Below are positions 7,864 to 16,102 of a stretch of DNA of 64,000 nt, piece after piece; position 1 is the first letter of the stretch; each line of letters starts with the position of its first letter. The notes beneath the pieces were generated by a model. It saw nothing but the letters and a program-made list of their open reading frames with translations, was not told where the DNA came from and did not search any database. A program made the translations under genes and the position numbers. Source of the DNA: Anaerococcus sp. (GTDB taxonomy: Bacteria; Bacillota; Clostridia; Tissierellales; Peptoniphilaceae); assembly GCF_030825785.1 (NCBI RefSeq), contig NZ_JAPJPG010000001.1, positions 8,624 to 72,623 on the forward strand, read 5' to 3'.

Positions 7864-9012
7864 ATGAAAACGCAAAACAGTGAGAGAGTTCACATTGGAA
7901 TATTCGGTAAGACCAACGCCGGCAAGTCTACCCTCTTAAATTATATGACAGGAACTGATACTGCGATTGTATCGGAAGTTGCTGGAACTACGACAGATCC
8001 AGTAAGAAAAGCCATGGAGATAACAGACTTTGGTCCGGTCCTTTTCATAGATACGGCTGGAGTGTTTGATAAAAGTGTTCTCGGCAGTAAGAGAATTGCC
8101 AAAAGTCTAGCTATAATAGATAAGTGCGATATCTTTATATACTGCTTAAGCCTTGATGAAGATTTTGAAATCTTAAAGGAAATAAAAAAGAAAAATAAGC
8201 CAATAATCTATGTAGCAGGCAAGCAAGATAGGGATGAAGGGGCTAAGATTTACGAAAAATACAAGGCTCTCTCCCCTATCCCAATCGATGTGATAAATAA
8301 GGATGACAGGCTAAAGATCTTCGCTAAGATAAAAAATCTTTACAAAAAAGAAGACCTAACCATCACCAGAAATCTCGTAAATAGCGGTGATGTAGTCCTT
8401 CTAGTAATCCCACAGGATAAGGCGGCCCCAAAGGGAAGGCTCATCAAGCCTCAGGTTATGACTATAAGAGAGCTTATAGATAAGAAGGCTACTTCCATAG
8501 CTTGTGACCTCGATAGCCTAGAAAACACACTAAAGGCCTTAAAGGATAAGCCAGACCTTGTAATCTGTGACTCACAGGTTTTTAAGGAAACAAAAGATCT
8601 ACTAGAAGAAGGAACAAGACTTACTAGCTTCTCCATTCTATTTTCTGCCTTTAAGGGAGACTTAGACTATTTTATAGATTCTGTAAAAAGACTTGATAGG
8701 CCTTTAGAAAAAATACTAATATCAGAAGCCTGCACCCATCCTCCAATCGATGAGGACATAGGAACCGTCAAGATTCCAAAGATGTTAAAGAAAAAATATC
8801 CAGAGCTTAAAATAGAATTTAATAGGGGCGATGATCCAATCGACTACGACAAATATGACCTAATCATATCTTGTGGTGCTTGTATGTTCAATAGGACTAC
8901 CATGCTAAGCAAGGTATCTGAGGCCAAGAAAAGAAATATCCCTATGACCAATTACGGCATAACCATAGCCTATCTTAAGGGAATCCTCGAAGACGTATCT
9001 TTGCCAGAATAA
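7864..9012 (+). CDS. hydF: [FeFe]-hydrogenase maturation GTPase HydF
   Basis: HydF is the scaffold on which HydE and HydG products are assembled into the 2Fe precursor before transfer to HydA. The 382-residue protein has an N-terminal TrmE/Era-like GTPase domain with G1 GKTNAGKST, a G3-type segment DTAGVFD and AGKQD in the G4 position. The C-terminal cluster-binding motif is CTH at Cys290/His292 followed by CGAC at Cys337/340. It is translationally adjacent to hydG and converges on hydE across a bidirectional terminator. Confidence 0.95.
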   Translation: MKTQNSERVHIGIFGKTNAGKSTLLNYMTGTDTAIVSEVAGTTTDPVRKAMEITDFGPVLFIDTAGVFDKSVLGSKRIAKSLAIIDKCDIFIYCLSLDEDFEILKEIKKKNKPIIYVAGKQDRDEGAKIYEKYKALSPIPIDVINKDDRLKIFAKIKNLYKKEDLTITRNLVNSGDVVLLVIPQDKAAPKGRLIKPQVMTIRELIDKKATSIACDLDSLENTLKALKDKPDLVICDSQVFKETKDLLEEGTRLTSFSILFSAFKGDLDYFIDSVKRLDRPLEKILISEACTHPPIDEDIGTVKIPKMLKKKYPELKIEFNRGDDPIDYDKYDLIISCGACMFNRTTMLSKVSEAKKRNIPMTNYGITIAYLKGILEDVSLPE

Positions 9013-9014
9013 AA

Positions 9015-9057
9015 TAGACCTAAAAGCTTTTACTTGTACTTAAGGCTTTTAGGTCTT
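9015..9057. terminator. Bidirectional terminator between hydF and hydE
   Basis: agacctaaaagc and gcttttaggtct form a 12-bp stem with T-rich flanks on both strands, between two converging genes. Confidence 0.88.
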
Positions 9058-9060
9058 TTC

Positions 9061-10104
9061 TTATGAGTATTTTCTTGTTTTCTTATCGTAGGTTATTACA
9101 TCTCCCCTGTCGGTTACGATTTCGTATCCTGCATTTTTTATCCTAAGTTCAAGGCATGACCTGCATTCTGCCGCCTCATCTCCTGTACAGATTTTATTAT
9201 CATAGAGAGAGTATTTCTCCCTAACCATGGTTGGTGAAAGATTAGGCATTAGGACATTGGCCCCTGCTTGAAGACCTCTTTCTCTTCCCAAGGGATTGAT
9301 TGTTCCTAGGGCAGTTGTAGCCGGTATTAGGGCATAAGGGAAAAGAATCCTAAGGATTGAGACAAGTCTTAGGGTCATCTCAAATGATCCATTAGGAAAG
9401 TCCCTGAAGGGAGTGTCATGCTGGGTCATATAAGGACCAATTCCAATCATGGCAGGCTCCAGCTCTTCTAGGAATCTCAAGTCCTTTATAATATCTTCTG
9501 TTCTTTGGTAGGGAGATCCCACCATAAAGCCTCCTCCAACTTGAAAGCCAATTTCTTTTAAGTCTCTTAGGGCTTGTCTCCTACTTTCAAAGCTCATAGT
9601 TTCTGGGTGAAGCCTCGAGTAATGGTCCTTGTCTGAAGTCTCCTGCCTTAGAAGATATCTATCGGCTCCAACCTCAAACAATTTCTTATAAGATGCGTAA
9701 GATCTTTCTCCCAAAGATAGGGTGATGGCCACATCATCGTGGAGATTTTTGATCTTTTTTACAATGTCAATGAACATATCATCTGTGAAATGACCATCCT
9801 CACCTCCCTGGAGGACAAAAGTCCTGTATCCAAGCTTATAGCCAAGGTCTGCACAAGCTAGAATCTCTTCTTCGCTAAGCCTATATCTTTCGACCTTGTC
9901 GTTGGACTTTCTTATTCCACAATAGTAACAATCGTTCTTGCATATATTTGAAAACTCTATTAGACCCCTGACAAAGACCTTATCTCCATAGATTTCTTTT
10001 CTAATAGCATCTGCCTTCTTGTTAAGCTCATCTGTGAGGGATTCGTCTTCTATCCATCTTTTTAGAGTTTCGTCATCGTAGTGTTTGTTATTCTTAAGTT
10101 CCAT
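9061..10104 (-). CDS. hydE: [FeFe]-hydrogenase maturase HydE
   Basis: HydE is a radical SAM enzyme of the BioB-like group that contributes to the dithiolate bridge and organometallic precursor of the H-cluster. The 347-residue protein has CX3CX2C at Cys55/59/62 (ICKNDCYYC). It also has the second cluster motif CX7CX2C at Cys306/314/317, which is present in many but not all HydE proteins. It is transcribed opposite to hydGF and lies 6 bp downstream of a small Cys-rich gene, so the two are probably cotranscribed. Confidence 0.95.
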   Translation of the reverse strand: MELKNNKHYDDETLKRWIEDESLTDELNKKADAIRKEIYGDKVFVRGLIEFSNICKNDCYYCGIRKSNDKVERYRLSEEEILACADLGYKLGYRTFVLQGGEDGHFTDDMFIDIVKKIKNLHDDVAITLSLGERSYASYKKLFEVGADRYLLRQETSDKDHYSRLHPETMSFESRRQALRDLKEIGFQVGGGFMVGSPYQRTEDIIKDLRFLEELEPAMIGIGPYMTQHDTPFRDFPNGSFEMTLRLVSILRILFPYALIPATTALGTINPLGRERGLQAGANVLMPNLSPTMVREKYSLYDNKICTGDEAAECRSCLELRIKNAGYEIVTDRGDVITYDKKTRKYS

Positions 10105-10110
10105 ATAGAT

Positions 10111-10392
10111 TTATTTACTCTTCTTTTTCTCTTTATCTTTTTTCTTCTTGTCTTTTTTCTTTTTCTTGGATTCATTTGCCTTAATAGCCTTTTTTTCGAC
10201 CTTTTTCATAAATTCATCAGAGTCTTTTACCTTAACAAATTTTGACTTAATCTCTCCAAAGGATGTATCTTTCTGCCCCTTCTTGCAATGACCAATACAG
10301 CCTGTCTTTAGTTTGAATCCATATTCGTCGCTAAGTTTTTCTAGCTTATCTATATCAACGTTTGAGCATTTTTTGCACACTTTTACTTTCAT
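10111..10392 (-). CDS. Small Cys-rich protein, possible thioredoxin-fold [2Fe-2S] protein
   Basis: The 93-residue protein begins MKVKVCKKCS and carries a second pair in TGCIGHCKKG. These four cysteines have the CxxC ... CxxxC spacing of small thioredoxin-like ferredoxin or DUF1450-type domains. The last ~30 residues are almost pure Lys/Asp/Glu/Ser, a low-complexity basic tail that may bind nucleic acid or an acidic partner. Its position directly upstream of hydE suggests a redox or Fe-S role in H-cluster maturation (inference). Cluster binding is unproven. Confidence 0.7.
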   Translation of the reverse strand: MKVKVCKKCSNVDIDKLEKLSDEYGFKLKTGCIGHCKKGQKDTSFGEIKSKFVKVKDSDEFMKKVEKKAIKANESKKKKKDKKKKDKEKKKSK

Positions 10393-10404
10393 AAAAACTC
10401 CTAT

Positions 10405-10501
10405 AAAAAAATCAGGAGACTCTTGCGAGATTGCAACAGCCTCCTTGGGTTTGGTAAAATAAATTCACTAATAATATACTGCTGTTACTCATATTTGCAA
10501 A
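10405..10501 (-). promoter_or_regulatory. Promoter and terminator-containing leader ahead of the hydE operon
   Basis: A minus-strand promoter TTTGCA (10501-10496), 17-bp spacer, TATATT (10478-10473) would start near 10466. The ~70-nt leader holds a hairpin aggaggct...agtctcct (10445-10414) with an inner ttgc/gcaa stem. Seven T residues follow at 10411-10405, immediately before the aggag ribosome site (10403-10399). The arrangement either ends readthrough from the upstream thioesterase genes or acts as an attenuator for the hydE operon. Confidence 0.5.
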
Positions 10502-10539
10502 CAGGATCTAGCTTGTATATTCTTTAAATTTTAATAATC

Positions 10540-11154
10540 CTAGTCCCTAAAAAGCTTGTAGGGAAACTTGGATTTTTTGACTCTTATAATATAATCTTCC
10601 AAGTCTTTCTTAAGTTTAGGGAGGAAATATTCTTCTAATTCATAATATCTTTCCCTAAAATTAGCTGGATAGTATTCATCTAAGAAAAGATCCATCCCTT
10701 TCTTAAGTCCTACAAAGTTCTCATCAAATATCATATAAAGATACTGGACTAGATAGTCATAGTCTGTGTACTCATAACTATATAAGAAATTTCTTAAAAA
10801 TTCCTTCTCTTTTGGATCTAGGTCGTAAATATCTTTGTAAAGCTCTAAGTTCTTTAGGGGAAAGCTCTGGCTTATGGCAACCTTCGCTGGAAAATAATAT
10901 GAATCAGCCCTAAGGATCTTGAATCCTTCTAGAAATTCATTTTTACAAGCAGAAGACTTGCCAATCTGAGCAAGTGAGGCAGAAGCTAGGGCTATATCTG
11001 GATCAAGTCCCAAGTCTTTAGCCATTTTTTCTGCAGTTTTTCCGCAAAGCCAGGATTTAATAATCCACCTATCAGACTTATCCCTAAAGGCTTTTTCTAA
11101 ATAATCTATTATCTTGTCCTTGTTGGGAATATTCCCATATCCTTCTTTATACAT
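10540..11154 (-). CDS. Uncharacterised protein, possible degenerate HD-like fold
   Basis: The 204-residue, mostly helical and acidic/aromatic-rich soluble protein overlaps the end of the acyl-ACP thioesterase gene by 8 bp, so it is translationally coupled to it. The segment AEKMAKDLGLDPDIALASASLAQIGK has the feel of an HD-superfamily helix pair, but the HD metal ligands are not visible. The family is not recognised. The C-terminal half (FRERYYELEEYFLPKLKKDL) is predicted helical. Confidence 0.75.
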   Translation of the reverse strand: MYKEGYGNIPNKDKIIDYLEKAFRDKSDRWIIKSWLCGKTAEKMAKDLGLDPDIALASASLAQIGKSSACKNEFLEGFKILRADSYYFPAKVAISQSFPLKNLELYKDIYDLDPKEKEFLRNFLYSYEYTDYDYLVQYLYMIFDENFVGLKKGMDLFLDEYYPANFRERYYELEEYFLPKLKKDLEDYIIRVKKSKFPYKLFRD

Positions 11155-11842
11155 CTAATCTCATCTTTCCATAAGCGTAGGTCTTAGCGGACTCCTCTTC
11201 TAGGGCAAAGGAGAATTCATCTTTCGATTTTTTACCTAAGGCCCTTACGCCTTTTTTATTTCTAATTTCATTTCTGTAAACTAATTTGATATAGCCTATG
11301 TCTTTAGCAAAGACATCCGAAAGTTCATTGATATAGTCAAAGTAAACTGCATTATTTACATGGAAATTTGTATCTATATCTGCCTTTCTAATTTGTATAT
11401 CCTTGATATAGTCAAGGTCTTTTTCTAGTTTTACGTCGTAAGAAATAAATACTTCCTCTTCCCTGCCATAGGCCTTTACTAGCTCATCAAGGATTTTCAC
11501 CGGACGAAGCCTATCTATATCCATCAATAAAAACACCGACTTAGCTAGGGCAAGAATTTCTCCATTCTTTTCTACCACAAAATCCCTATAGGCATAAAAC
11601 CTATTCATATGGGTGGGTATGGTTGTGATTTCTATCTTATCATCAAGCTTTACGTGTTTTTTGATATCTATCTCCCACGAATAAGCAATCCATCTGAACT
11701 TTTCCATATCGATATCTTTTTCGAGAATACTTGCTTGCTCGAAGCTAACATCAAACATCAAACTTGCTAGATTTCTCATGGTCAAATAGCCATAGCGGTC
11801 ACAGAACATATGTCCTATAGAATATTTTTTCTTATATTTCAT
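11147..11842 (-). CDS. Acyl-ACP thioesterase
   Basis: The 231-residue protein is a double hot-dog thioesterase (PF01643 type) that releases fatty acids from acyl carrier protein. The N-terminal hot dog has FEQASILEKDIDMEKFRWIAYSWEI-like features. The second has the conserved DTNFHVNNAVYFDYI segment, where the Asn/His of bacterial and plant FatA-type enzymes lie. It is about 20 residues shorter than usual and ends early in the second domain. It sits between mgtE (8 bp upstream) and the unknown helical gene with which it overlaps. Confidence 0.85.
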   Translation of the reverse strand: MKYKKKYSIGHMFCDRYGYLTMRNLASLMFDVSFEQASILEKDIDMEKFRWIAYSWEIDIKKHVKLDDKIEITTIPTHMNRFYAYRDFVVEKNGEILALAKSVFLLMDIDRLRPVKILDELVKAYGREEEVFISYDVKLEKDLDYIKDIQIRKADIDTNFHVNNAVYFDYINELSDVFAKDIGYIKLVYRNEIRNKKGVRALGKKSKDEFSFALEEESAKTYAYGKMRLDV

Positions 11843-11850
11843 AATTCTTC

Positions 11851-13221
11851 CTACAATGGTGCTACATCCATAAACATTTGAGCTATGTTAAAGTAAACTA
11901 TTAGGCCCAAGGAATCCACTATAGTCGTGATAAGAGGACTTGCCATTATAGCAGGGTCTGCTCCAAGTCTTTTAGCAATTATAGGAAGAAGAGATCCCAC
12001 CACCTTGGCAGTAACAACTATAAAGAAAAGTGTAACAGAAACCATAAGGGCAATCTCAATTCCTACCTTATCAAATAAATAGCATTTGAAAAATCCTACC
12101 ATGGCTAAAAATAGGCCACAGACCATTCCAATCCTACATTCCTTCCAAACGACCTTGGCCCAATCGGATAATTCAATATCCTTTGTGGCCATGGCACGGA
12201 TTACAAGGGTTGAGGTCTGACTTCCAGCGTTTCCTCCAGAGTCGGTTAACATCGGTATAAACATATTAAGAGCAATTATAGACTTAATAACCGCCTCGTA
12301 GTTTTTAAGTATACTTGAGGTAAAAGCAGATGAGATCATAAGAAACATCAGCCAGGGAATCCTGTTTTTGGCAAGGTCCCAAACACTCATCTTGCTATAT
12401 TCTTCCTCTTCCGGTGTAGTAGCTGCCATGATTTGGAAGTCTTCTGTAGCTTCTTGCTCGATTATCCACATGATGTCATCTACTGTGATAATTCCTACAA
12501 GCCTATCTTCCTTATCTACTACTGGTAGGGCGGTGAAGCCGTATTTTTGGAAGGCCCTAGCTACGTCTTCTTGGTCGTCGTCTGTCCTAACTGTGATTAC
12601 ATCCTCATAGAGAAGAGTCGATATTAGAGTCTCCCCATCACTTGTGACGAGATTTCTCAAAGACACATAGCCTAAAAGCTTTTTGGTAGAATCTGTAACA
12701 TAGCAGGTATAGACGGTGACCTTGTTATTGCCAACCTTTTTTATAGTCTGTAGAGCCTCTTTTACAGTCATTGTTATCTTAAGCTCCACAAATTCTGGAG
12801 TCATCAGGCTCGCTGCAGAATCTTCTGGAAACTTAAGATATTGGTTTACTTTCTTTCTCTTTTCTATATCGGTATTTCTTAGAATTTTTTGAACGACAGA
12901 AGCTGGCATCTCCTCTAGGGTGTCGATCATATCGTCAAAGTCTAGTTGGCCCAAAAGCGAATGAAATTCCGTATCATTTAGACCCTTTTTTATCTTATCC
13001 TTATCTTCTGGACGAAGCTCTGCAAAAACTTCTATGGCATCTTCCTTTTTAAGGAGCCTAAAGACTATTAAGGCATCCTCAGCACCTAGGGTCGATATGA
13101 ATTCTTCTATGTCGACAGGATTTGTCCTTCTTAAAAGCTTTGAAAGATTGGTCCCATCACGCTTTTCTAGAAGTGAATTTAACTCTTCTACTCTTTTTGA
13201 ATAATCAGCATAGTTTTGCAT
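11851..13221 (-). CDS. mgtE: Magnesium transporter MgtE
   Basis: The 456-residue Mg2+ channel has the standard three parts. An N-terminal helical superhelix covers roughly residues 1-130. Two CBS domains follow to about residue 255 (LLGYVSLRNLVTS and LVGIITVDDIMWIIEQEA). Five C-terminal transmembrane helices include the pore signature around NMFIPMLTDSGGNAGSQTSTLVIRA. The CBS and N domains close the pore when Mg2+ is high. It abuts the S41 peptidase gene directly (start codon next to that gene's stop). Confidence 0.95.
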   Translation of the reverse strand: MQNYADYSKRVEELNSLLEKRDGTNLSKLLRRTNPVDIEEFISTLGAEDALIVFRLLKKEDAIEVFAELRPEDKDKIKKGLNDTEFHSLLGQLDFDDMIDTLEEMPASVVQKILRNTDIEKRKKVNQYLKFPEDSAASLMTPEFVELKITMTVKEALQTIKKVGNNKVTVYTCYVTDSTKKLLGYVSLRNLVTSDGETLISTLLYEDVITVRTDDDQEDVARAFQKYGFTALPVVDKEDRLVGIITVDDIMWIIEQEATEDFQIMAATTPEEEEYSKMSVWDLAKNRIPWLMFLMISSAFTSSILKNYEAVIKSIIALNMFIPMLTDSGGNAGSQTSTLVIRAMATKDIELSDWAKVVWKECRIGMVCGLFLAMVGFFKCYLFDKVGIEIALMVSVTLFFIVVTAKVVGSLLPIIAKRLGADPAIMASPLITTIVDSLGLIVYFNIAQMFMDVAPL

Positions 13222-14427
13222 CTATTCACCCATTTGATCTAAGAGGACTTCGAGGGCCTTTTTGAATTGATCATCCTTTGAGAAGTTCTTCCTTGAAATC
13301 TCAAGAGATTCTTCACTATTTTCTACTTCGATATCTGGCTCTACTCCGACCTTATTGATTTTTGCACCTGATGGTGTGTGGTATTCGCTTATTGTAATCT
13401 TAGCCCCTGACCCATCATCTAATGGGAAAAGTTTCTGTACAATTCCCTTACCAAAAGTCTTCTTACCGATAATCTTAGCCCTATCTCTATCTTTAAGTGC
13501 TCCAGATAAGATTTCGCTTGCTGAAGCAGAGTTTTCATTTACTAGGACTGTCATTGGGATATCGTCTTTTTCTTCGTCACTTTCTTCAGTGATTACTTCT
13601 CCCTTCTTATCTTCTGTAGTAACTATTACTCCCTTATCTAGGAATTTATCTGCTATATCGAGGCAAACGTCAAGAGATCCACCAGGATTGTTCCTAAGGT
13701 CTAAGACAAGCCCTTCCATACCATTATCCTTTAGCTTCTTATAAGAATCCTCGAAGTCTTCTCCTGTTACATCATCAAAGGATTTGATATGGATGTAGCC
13801 GATTTTCTTATCTTTTTCCTCAATGATACTTTCATCAATAGTATCGACTTTGACATCACGTCTTGCGACTTCCATATCTATATCTTTGAAGTTCTTGCCA
13901 TCTTCTTCCATTCTTCTAACAGTGATTTTGACATTAGTATCTTCCTCACCTTTCATAATAGCGACAGCTTCTTCCATTTGATCTGCGGAATATTCCTTAC
14001 CTTCGACCTTAATTATATAATCTCCTTCCTTAAGACCAGCTTCAGAAGCAGGAGATCCGTCGAAGACTTGAACGACTTTGATAAAGCCTTCTTTGCTCGC
14101 TTGAACCAAAACTCCAATTCCCTTATATCTTCCATCAAGATTTTCCATAAGCTTGGAAAACTCATCCTTGCTATAATATTGGGTGTAAGGGTCGCCAAGA
14201 TTGGCAAACATTCCCTTAAGAGATCCTTCATAGAGATCTTCTTTTTCATAATCAAAGAGGTAGTTCTTATCAAGTAAGCTCTCTAGCATATGCATATCTT
14301 CGATATGCGCTTGGTCTTCACTCTTATTTGTAGCGTTTAAATCACGATTTAGGCCAACAACATAGCCTGTAAAACCAACTCCTGCCGTTAGGACAAGAGC
14401 CAATATAACTTTTCCAATTTTTTTCAT
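13222..14427 (-). CDS. S41 family C-terminal processing peptidase
   Basis: The 401-residue protease is anchored by one N-terminal transmembrane helix (residues 5-25), so the catalytic domain is extracellular. A PDZ domain covers about 100-175 (YKGIGVLVQ ... GSPASEAGLKEGDYIIKVEG). The tail-specific protease core follows, with DLRNNPGGSLD, the catalytic Ser302 in SASASEI and Lys327 in FGKG, 25 residues apart as in Tsp/CtpB. It probably trims envelope or secreted proteins. It shares its operon with mgtE. Confidence 0.93.
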   Translation of the reverse strand: MKKIGKVILALVLTAGVGFTGYVVGLNRDLNATNKSEDQAHIEDMHMLESLLDKNYLFDYEKEDLYEGSLKGMFANLGDPYTQYYSKDEFSKLMENLDGRYKGIGVLVQASKEGFIKVVQVFDGSPASEAGLKEGDYIIKVEGKEYSADQMEEAVAIMKGEEDTNVKITVRRMEEDGKNFKDIDMEVARRDVKVDTIDESIIEEKDKKIGYIHIKSFDDVTGEDFEDSYKKLKDNGMEGLVLDLRNNPGGSLDVCLDIADKFLDKGVIVTTEDKKGEVITEESDEEKDDIPMTVLVNENSASASEILSGALKDRDRAKIIGKKTFGKGIVQKLFPLDDGSGAKITISEYHTPSGAKINKVGVEPDIEVENSEESLEISRKNFSKDDQFKKALEVLLDQMGE

Positions 14428-14858
14428 ATAGCCTCCATAATATATACTATACTATATCACAAAATGGGTAAGAATACATATAAGAATCAAAACAAATTAA
14501 TTTTTAAGAAAGATTAGAAAGATGCTGAAAGCTCAATGGCTATATGGTATAATAATGAAGAATAGAACTAGAAAAAGGAGTTTTTATGGAAATGAATGAT
14601 CTTTAAAATAGAAAACTGCTAATGGCTATCGTTAATGTTCGTTTTAGGAATCGACCATAACCAAACAAATGTATGAAATTCTTACGAAACTAGTCAAGAG
14701 GAAAACTAAAGAAAATATACTAAGATGCTTTTAAACAGTTGAAGAATACTTACAATGATAAGATAAGAGCTTAACTAGAAAATCTGCTACGGTAATCAAA
14801 AAATCTAAGCAAATCTCGGAAAAATACAGAACGAATTAAATAAGAAAAGGGAGAAAAA
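14428..14858. other. Gene-free stretch with a possible decayed small gene
   Basis: A good ribosome site (aaaaaggag) precedes ATG at 14586, but the frame stops after six codons. The next ~250 bp are A-rich and interrupted by stops in every frame. This looks like the wreck of a small gene, though no family can be named. A promoter-like tataat lies at about 14550. The last part is the leader of the secreted protein gene. Confidence 0.3.
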
Positions 14859-15392
14859 ATGATTAAGAAAAAAATACTAGCCATAATATTTACAATAAAT
14901 TTTGCTTTTCTAGCAATAGTCCCAGGTTTTAATAACATATCTCCAGTAAGCATAAGCTATGCAGCTGAAGACGATATAACAATTCAAAGACAACAATTAC
15001 AAGAAGGAGTTAATGATAGCAAAAATATTTTCTCATCTAAAGCATATGGAATAATAAACAAAGAAAGCCTAAAGAAAGAATATAACCAAGCCTTAGAATA
15101 TGCTAAATCAGTCCTAAACAATAATAACGCAAGCTATGAGGAGCTTAGAAATGCTACAATCGGACTTAATAACGCTAAGAATAATCTAAAAGAATATGGT
15201 AAGAAAGTGCTAGCAGTCCAAGAATTAAAATACACTATTGAAGAGCAAAAAATCACTATAAAAGCAATTGAGTATTTAATGAACGAACATCCTGCTATAG
15301 CTCGCACAATTGGCGATAAAGCAAATGACCTACTAAGTAGAAGTAATGATATTATAGCAAGAGCAGAAAGTATAATTAGCCAATTTGAATAA
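14859..15392 (+). CDS. Secreted helical protein with FIVAR-like repeat
   Basis: The 177-residue protein has a signal peptide (MIKKKILAIIF..., cleavage predicted after SYA at about residue 35). The mature part is entirely helical. Residues ~65-110 show a FIVAR-like pattern (KEYNQALEYAKSVLNNNNASYEELRNA), as found in cell-surface adhesin modules. There is no LPxTG or lipobox, so it is likely released or loosely wall-associated. Ribosome site gggag. It is a stand-alone gene closed by a terminator. Precise function unknown. Confidence 0.75.
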   Translation: MIKKKILAIIFTINFAFLAIVPGFNNISPVSISYAAEDDITIQRQQLQEGVNDSKNIFSSKAYGIINKESLKKEYNQALEYAKSVLNNNNASYEELRNATIGLNNAKNNLKEYGKKVLAVQELKYTIEEQKITIKAIEYLMNEHPAIARTIGDKANDLLSRSNDIIARAESIISQFE

Positions 15393-15408
15393 GTTATCTG
15401 AGTGAGAT

Positions 15409-15430
15409 CGGCCAACATGGCCGTTTTTTC
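15409..15430 (+). terminator. Intrinsic terminator
   Basis: cggcca / tggccg with a 3-nt loop followed by six T residues. Confidence 0.9.
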
Positions 15431-15505
15431 TTTGTATACTTGCATTAAGTTAGCTTTCTGGTTAAATATATAAGCAATTTACTTAAGGAAGATAAAGGGG
15501 GATTT

Positions 15506-16063
15506 TTGGATACAGCATCATTGTTAATCTTGTCAGTTGGCCTTGCCATGGATGCTTTTGCCGCAAGTATCTGCAAGGGCTTATCTGAAAAGACACATTC
15601 TATAAAAAACAGTTTGTCGGTTGGTTTTTGTTTTGGCTTTTTCCAGGCCTTTATGCCAGTTATTAGCTTCTTGTTAGGAAGAAGATTTGCTAGCGCTATC
15701 AAGGCAATTGATCATTGGATAGCCTTTTTCTTGCTTCTAATCTTAGGACTTGAGATGATAAAAGAATCGAGAAATGCCTATTGTGAGGTCAACCGTGGCT
15801 TTGACTTTCTTTCCCTATCAAAGATGGGAGTTGCAACCTCTATTGATGCCCTAGCAGTAGGAGTAGGACTTGCCTTTTTAAATATAGATATAGTAAAGTC
15901 TGCATCTACAATAGGAATTGTAACTGCCCTACTTTCAGTTATAGGCTTTAAGATTGGATCAAAACTTGGTATGAAGAGTAAGCAGATAGCAGAGCTTACA
16001 GGAGGAATAATCCTCATAGGTCTTGGAACTAAGATTTTAATCGAACACTTATTTTTACAATAA
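15506..16063 (+). CDS. mntP: Manganese efflux pump MntP
   Basis: The 185-residue membrane protein exports Mn2+ to limit manganese toxicity. It has six predicted helices in two inverted repeats, each with the family Asp motif (GLAMDAFAASICKG near residue 15 and GVATSIDALAVGVG near residue 113). The start is TTG at 15506, chosen because aaaggggg lies just upstream and no nearby ATG would keep the first helix. I saw no yybP-ykoY Mn riboswitch in the short upstream region. It converges on uraA. Confidence 0.92.
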   Translation: MDTASLLILSVGLAMDAFAASICKGLSEKTHSIKNSLSVGFCFGFFQAFMPVISFLLGRRFASAIKAIDHWIAFFLLLILGLEMIKESRNAYCEVNRGFDFLSLSKMGVATSIDALAVGVGLAFLNIDIVKSASTIGIVTALLSVIGFKIGSKLGMKSKQIAELTGGIILIGLGTKILIEHLFLQ

Positions 16064-16072
16064 TATCAACCA

Positions 16073-16102
16073 AAAACTCCCCTTAACTGGGGAGCTTTAT
16101 TT
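16073..16102. terminator. Bidirectional terminator between mntP and uraA
   Basis: aaactcccc / ggggagctt stem with T-rich ends on both strands. Confidence 0.85.

Noticed and set aside
13789..14277. 162-codon plus-strand frame opposite the S41 peptidase
   Set aside because: Antisense shadow; the translation is Phe/Ile/Asp-rich without motifs, while the minus strand encodes a complete protease.
15433..15505. Manganese riboswitch before mntP
   Set aside because: The interval is too short and shows no yybP-ykoY features.
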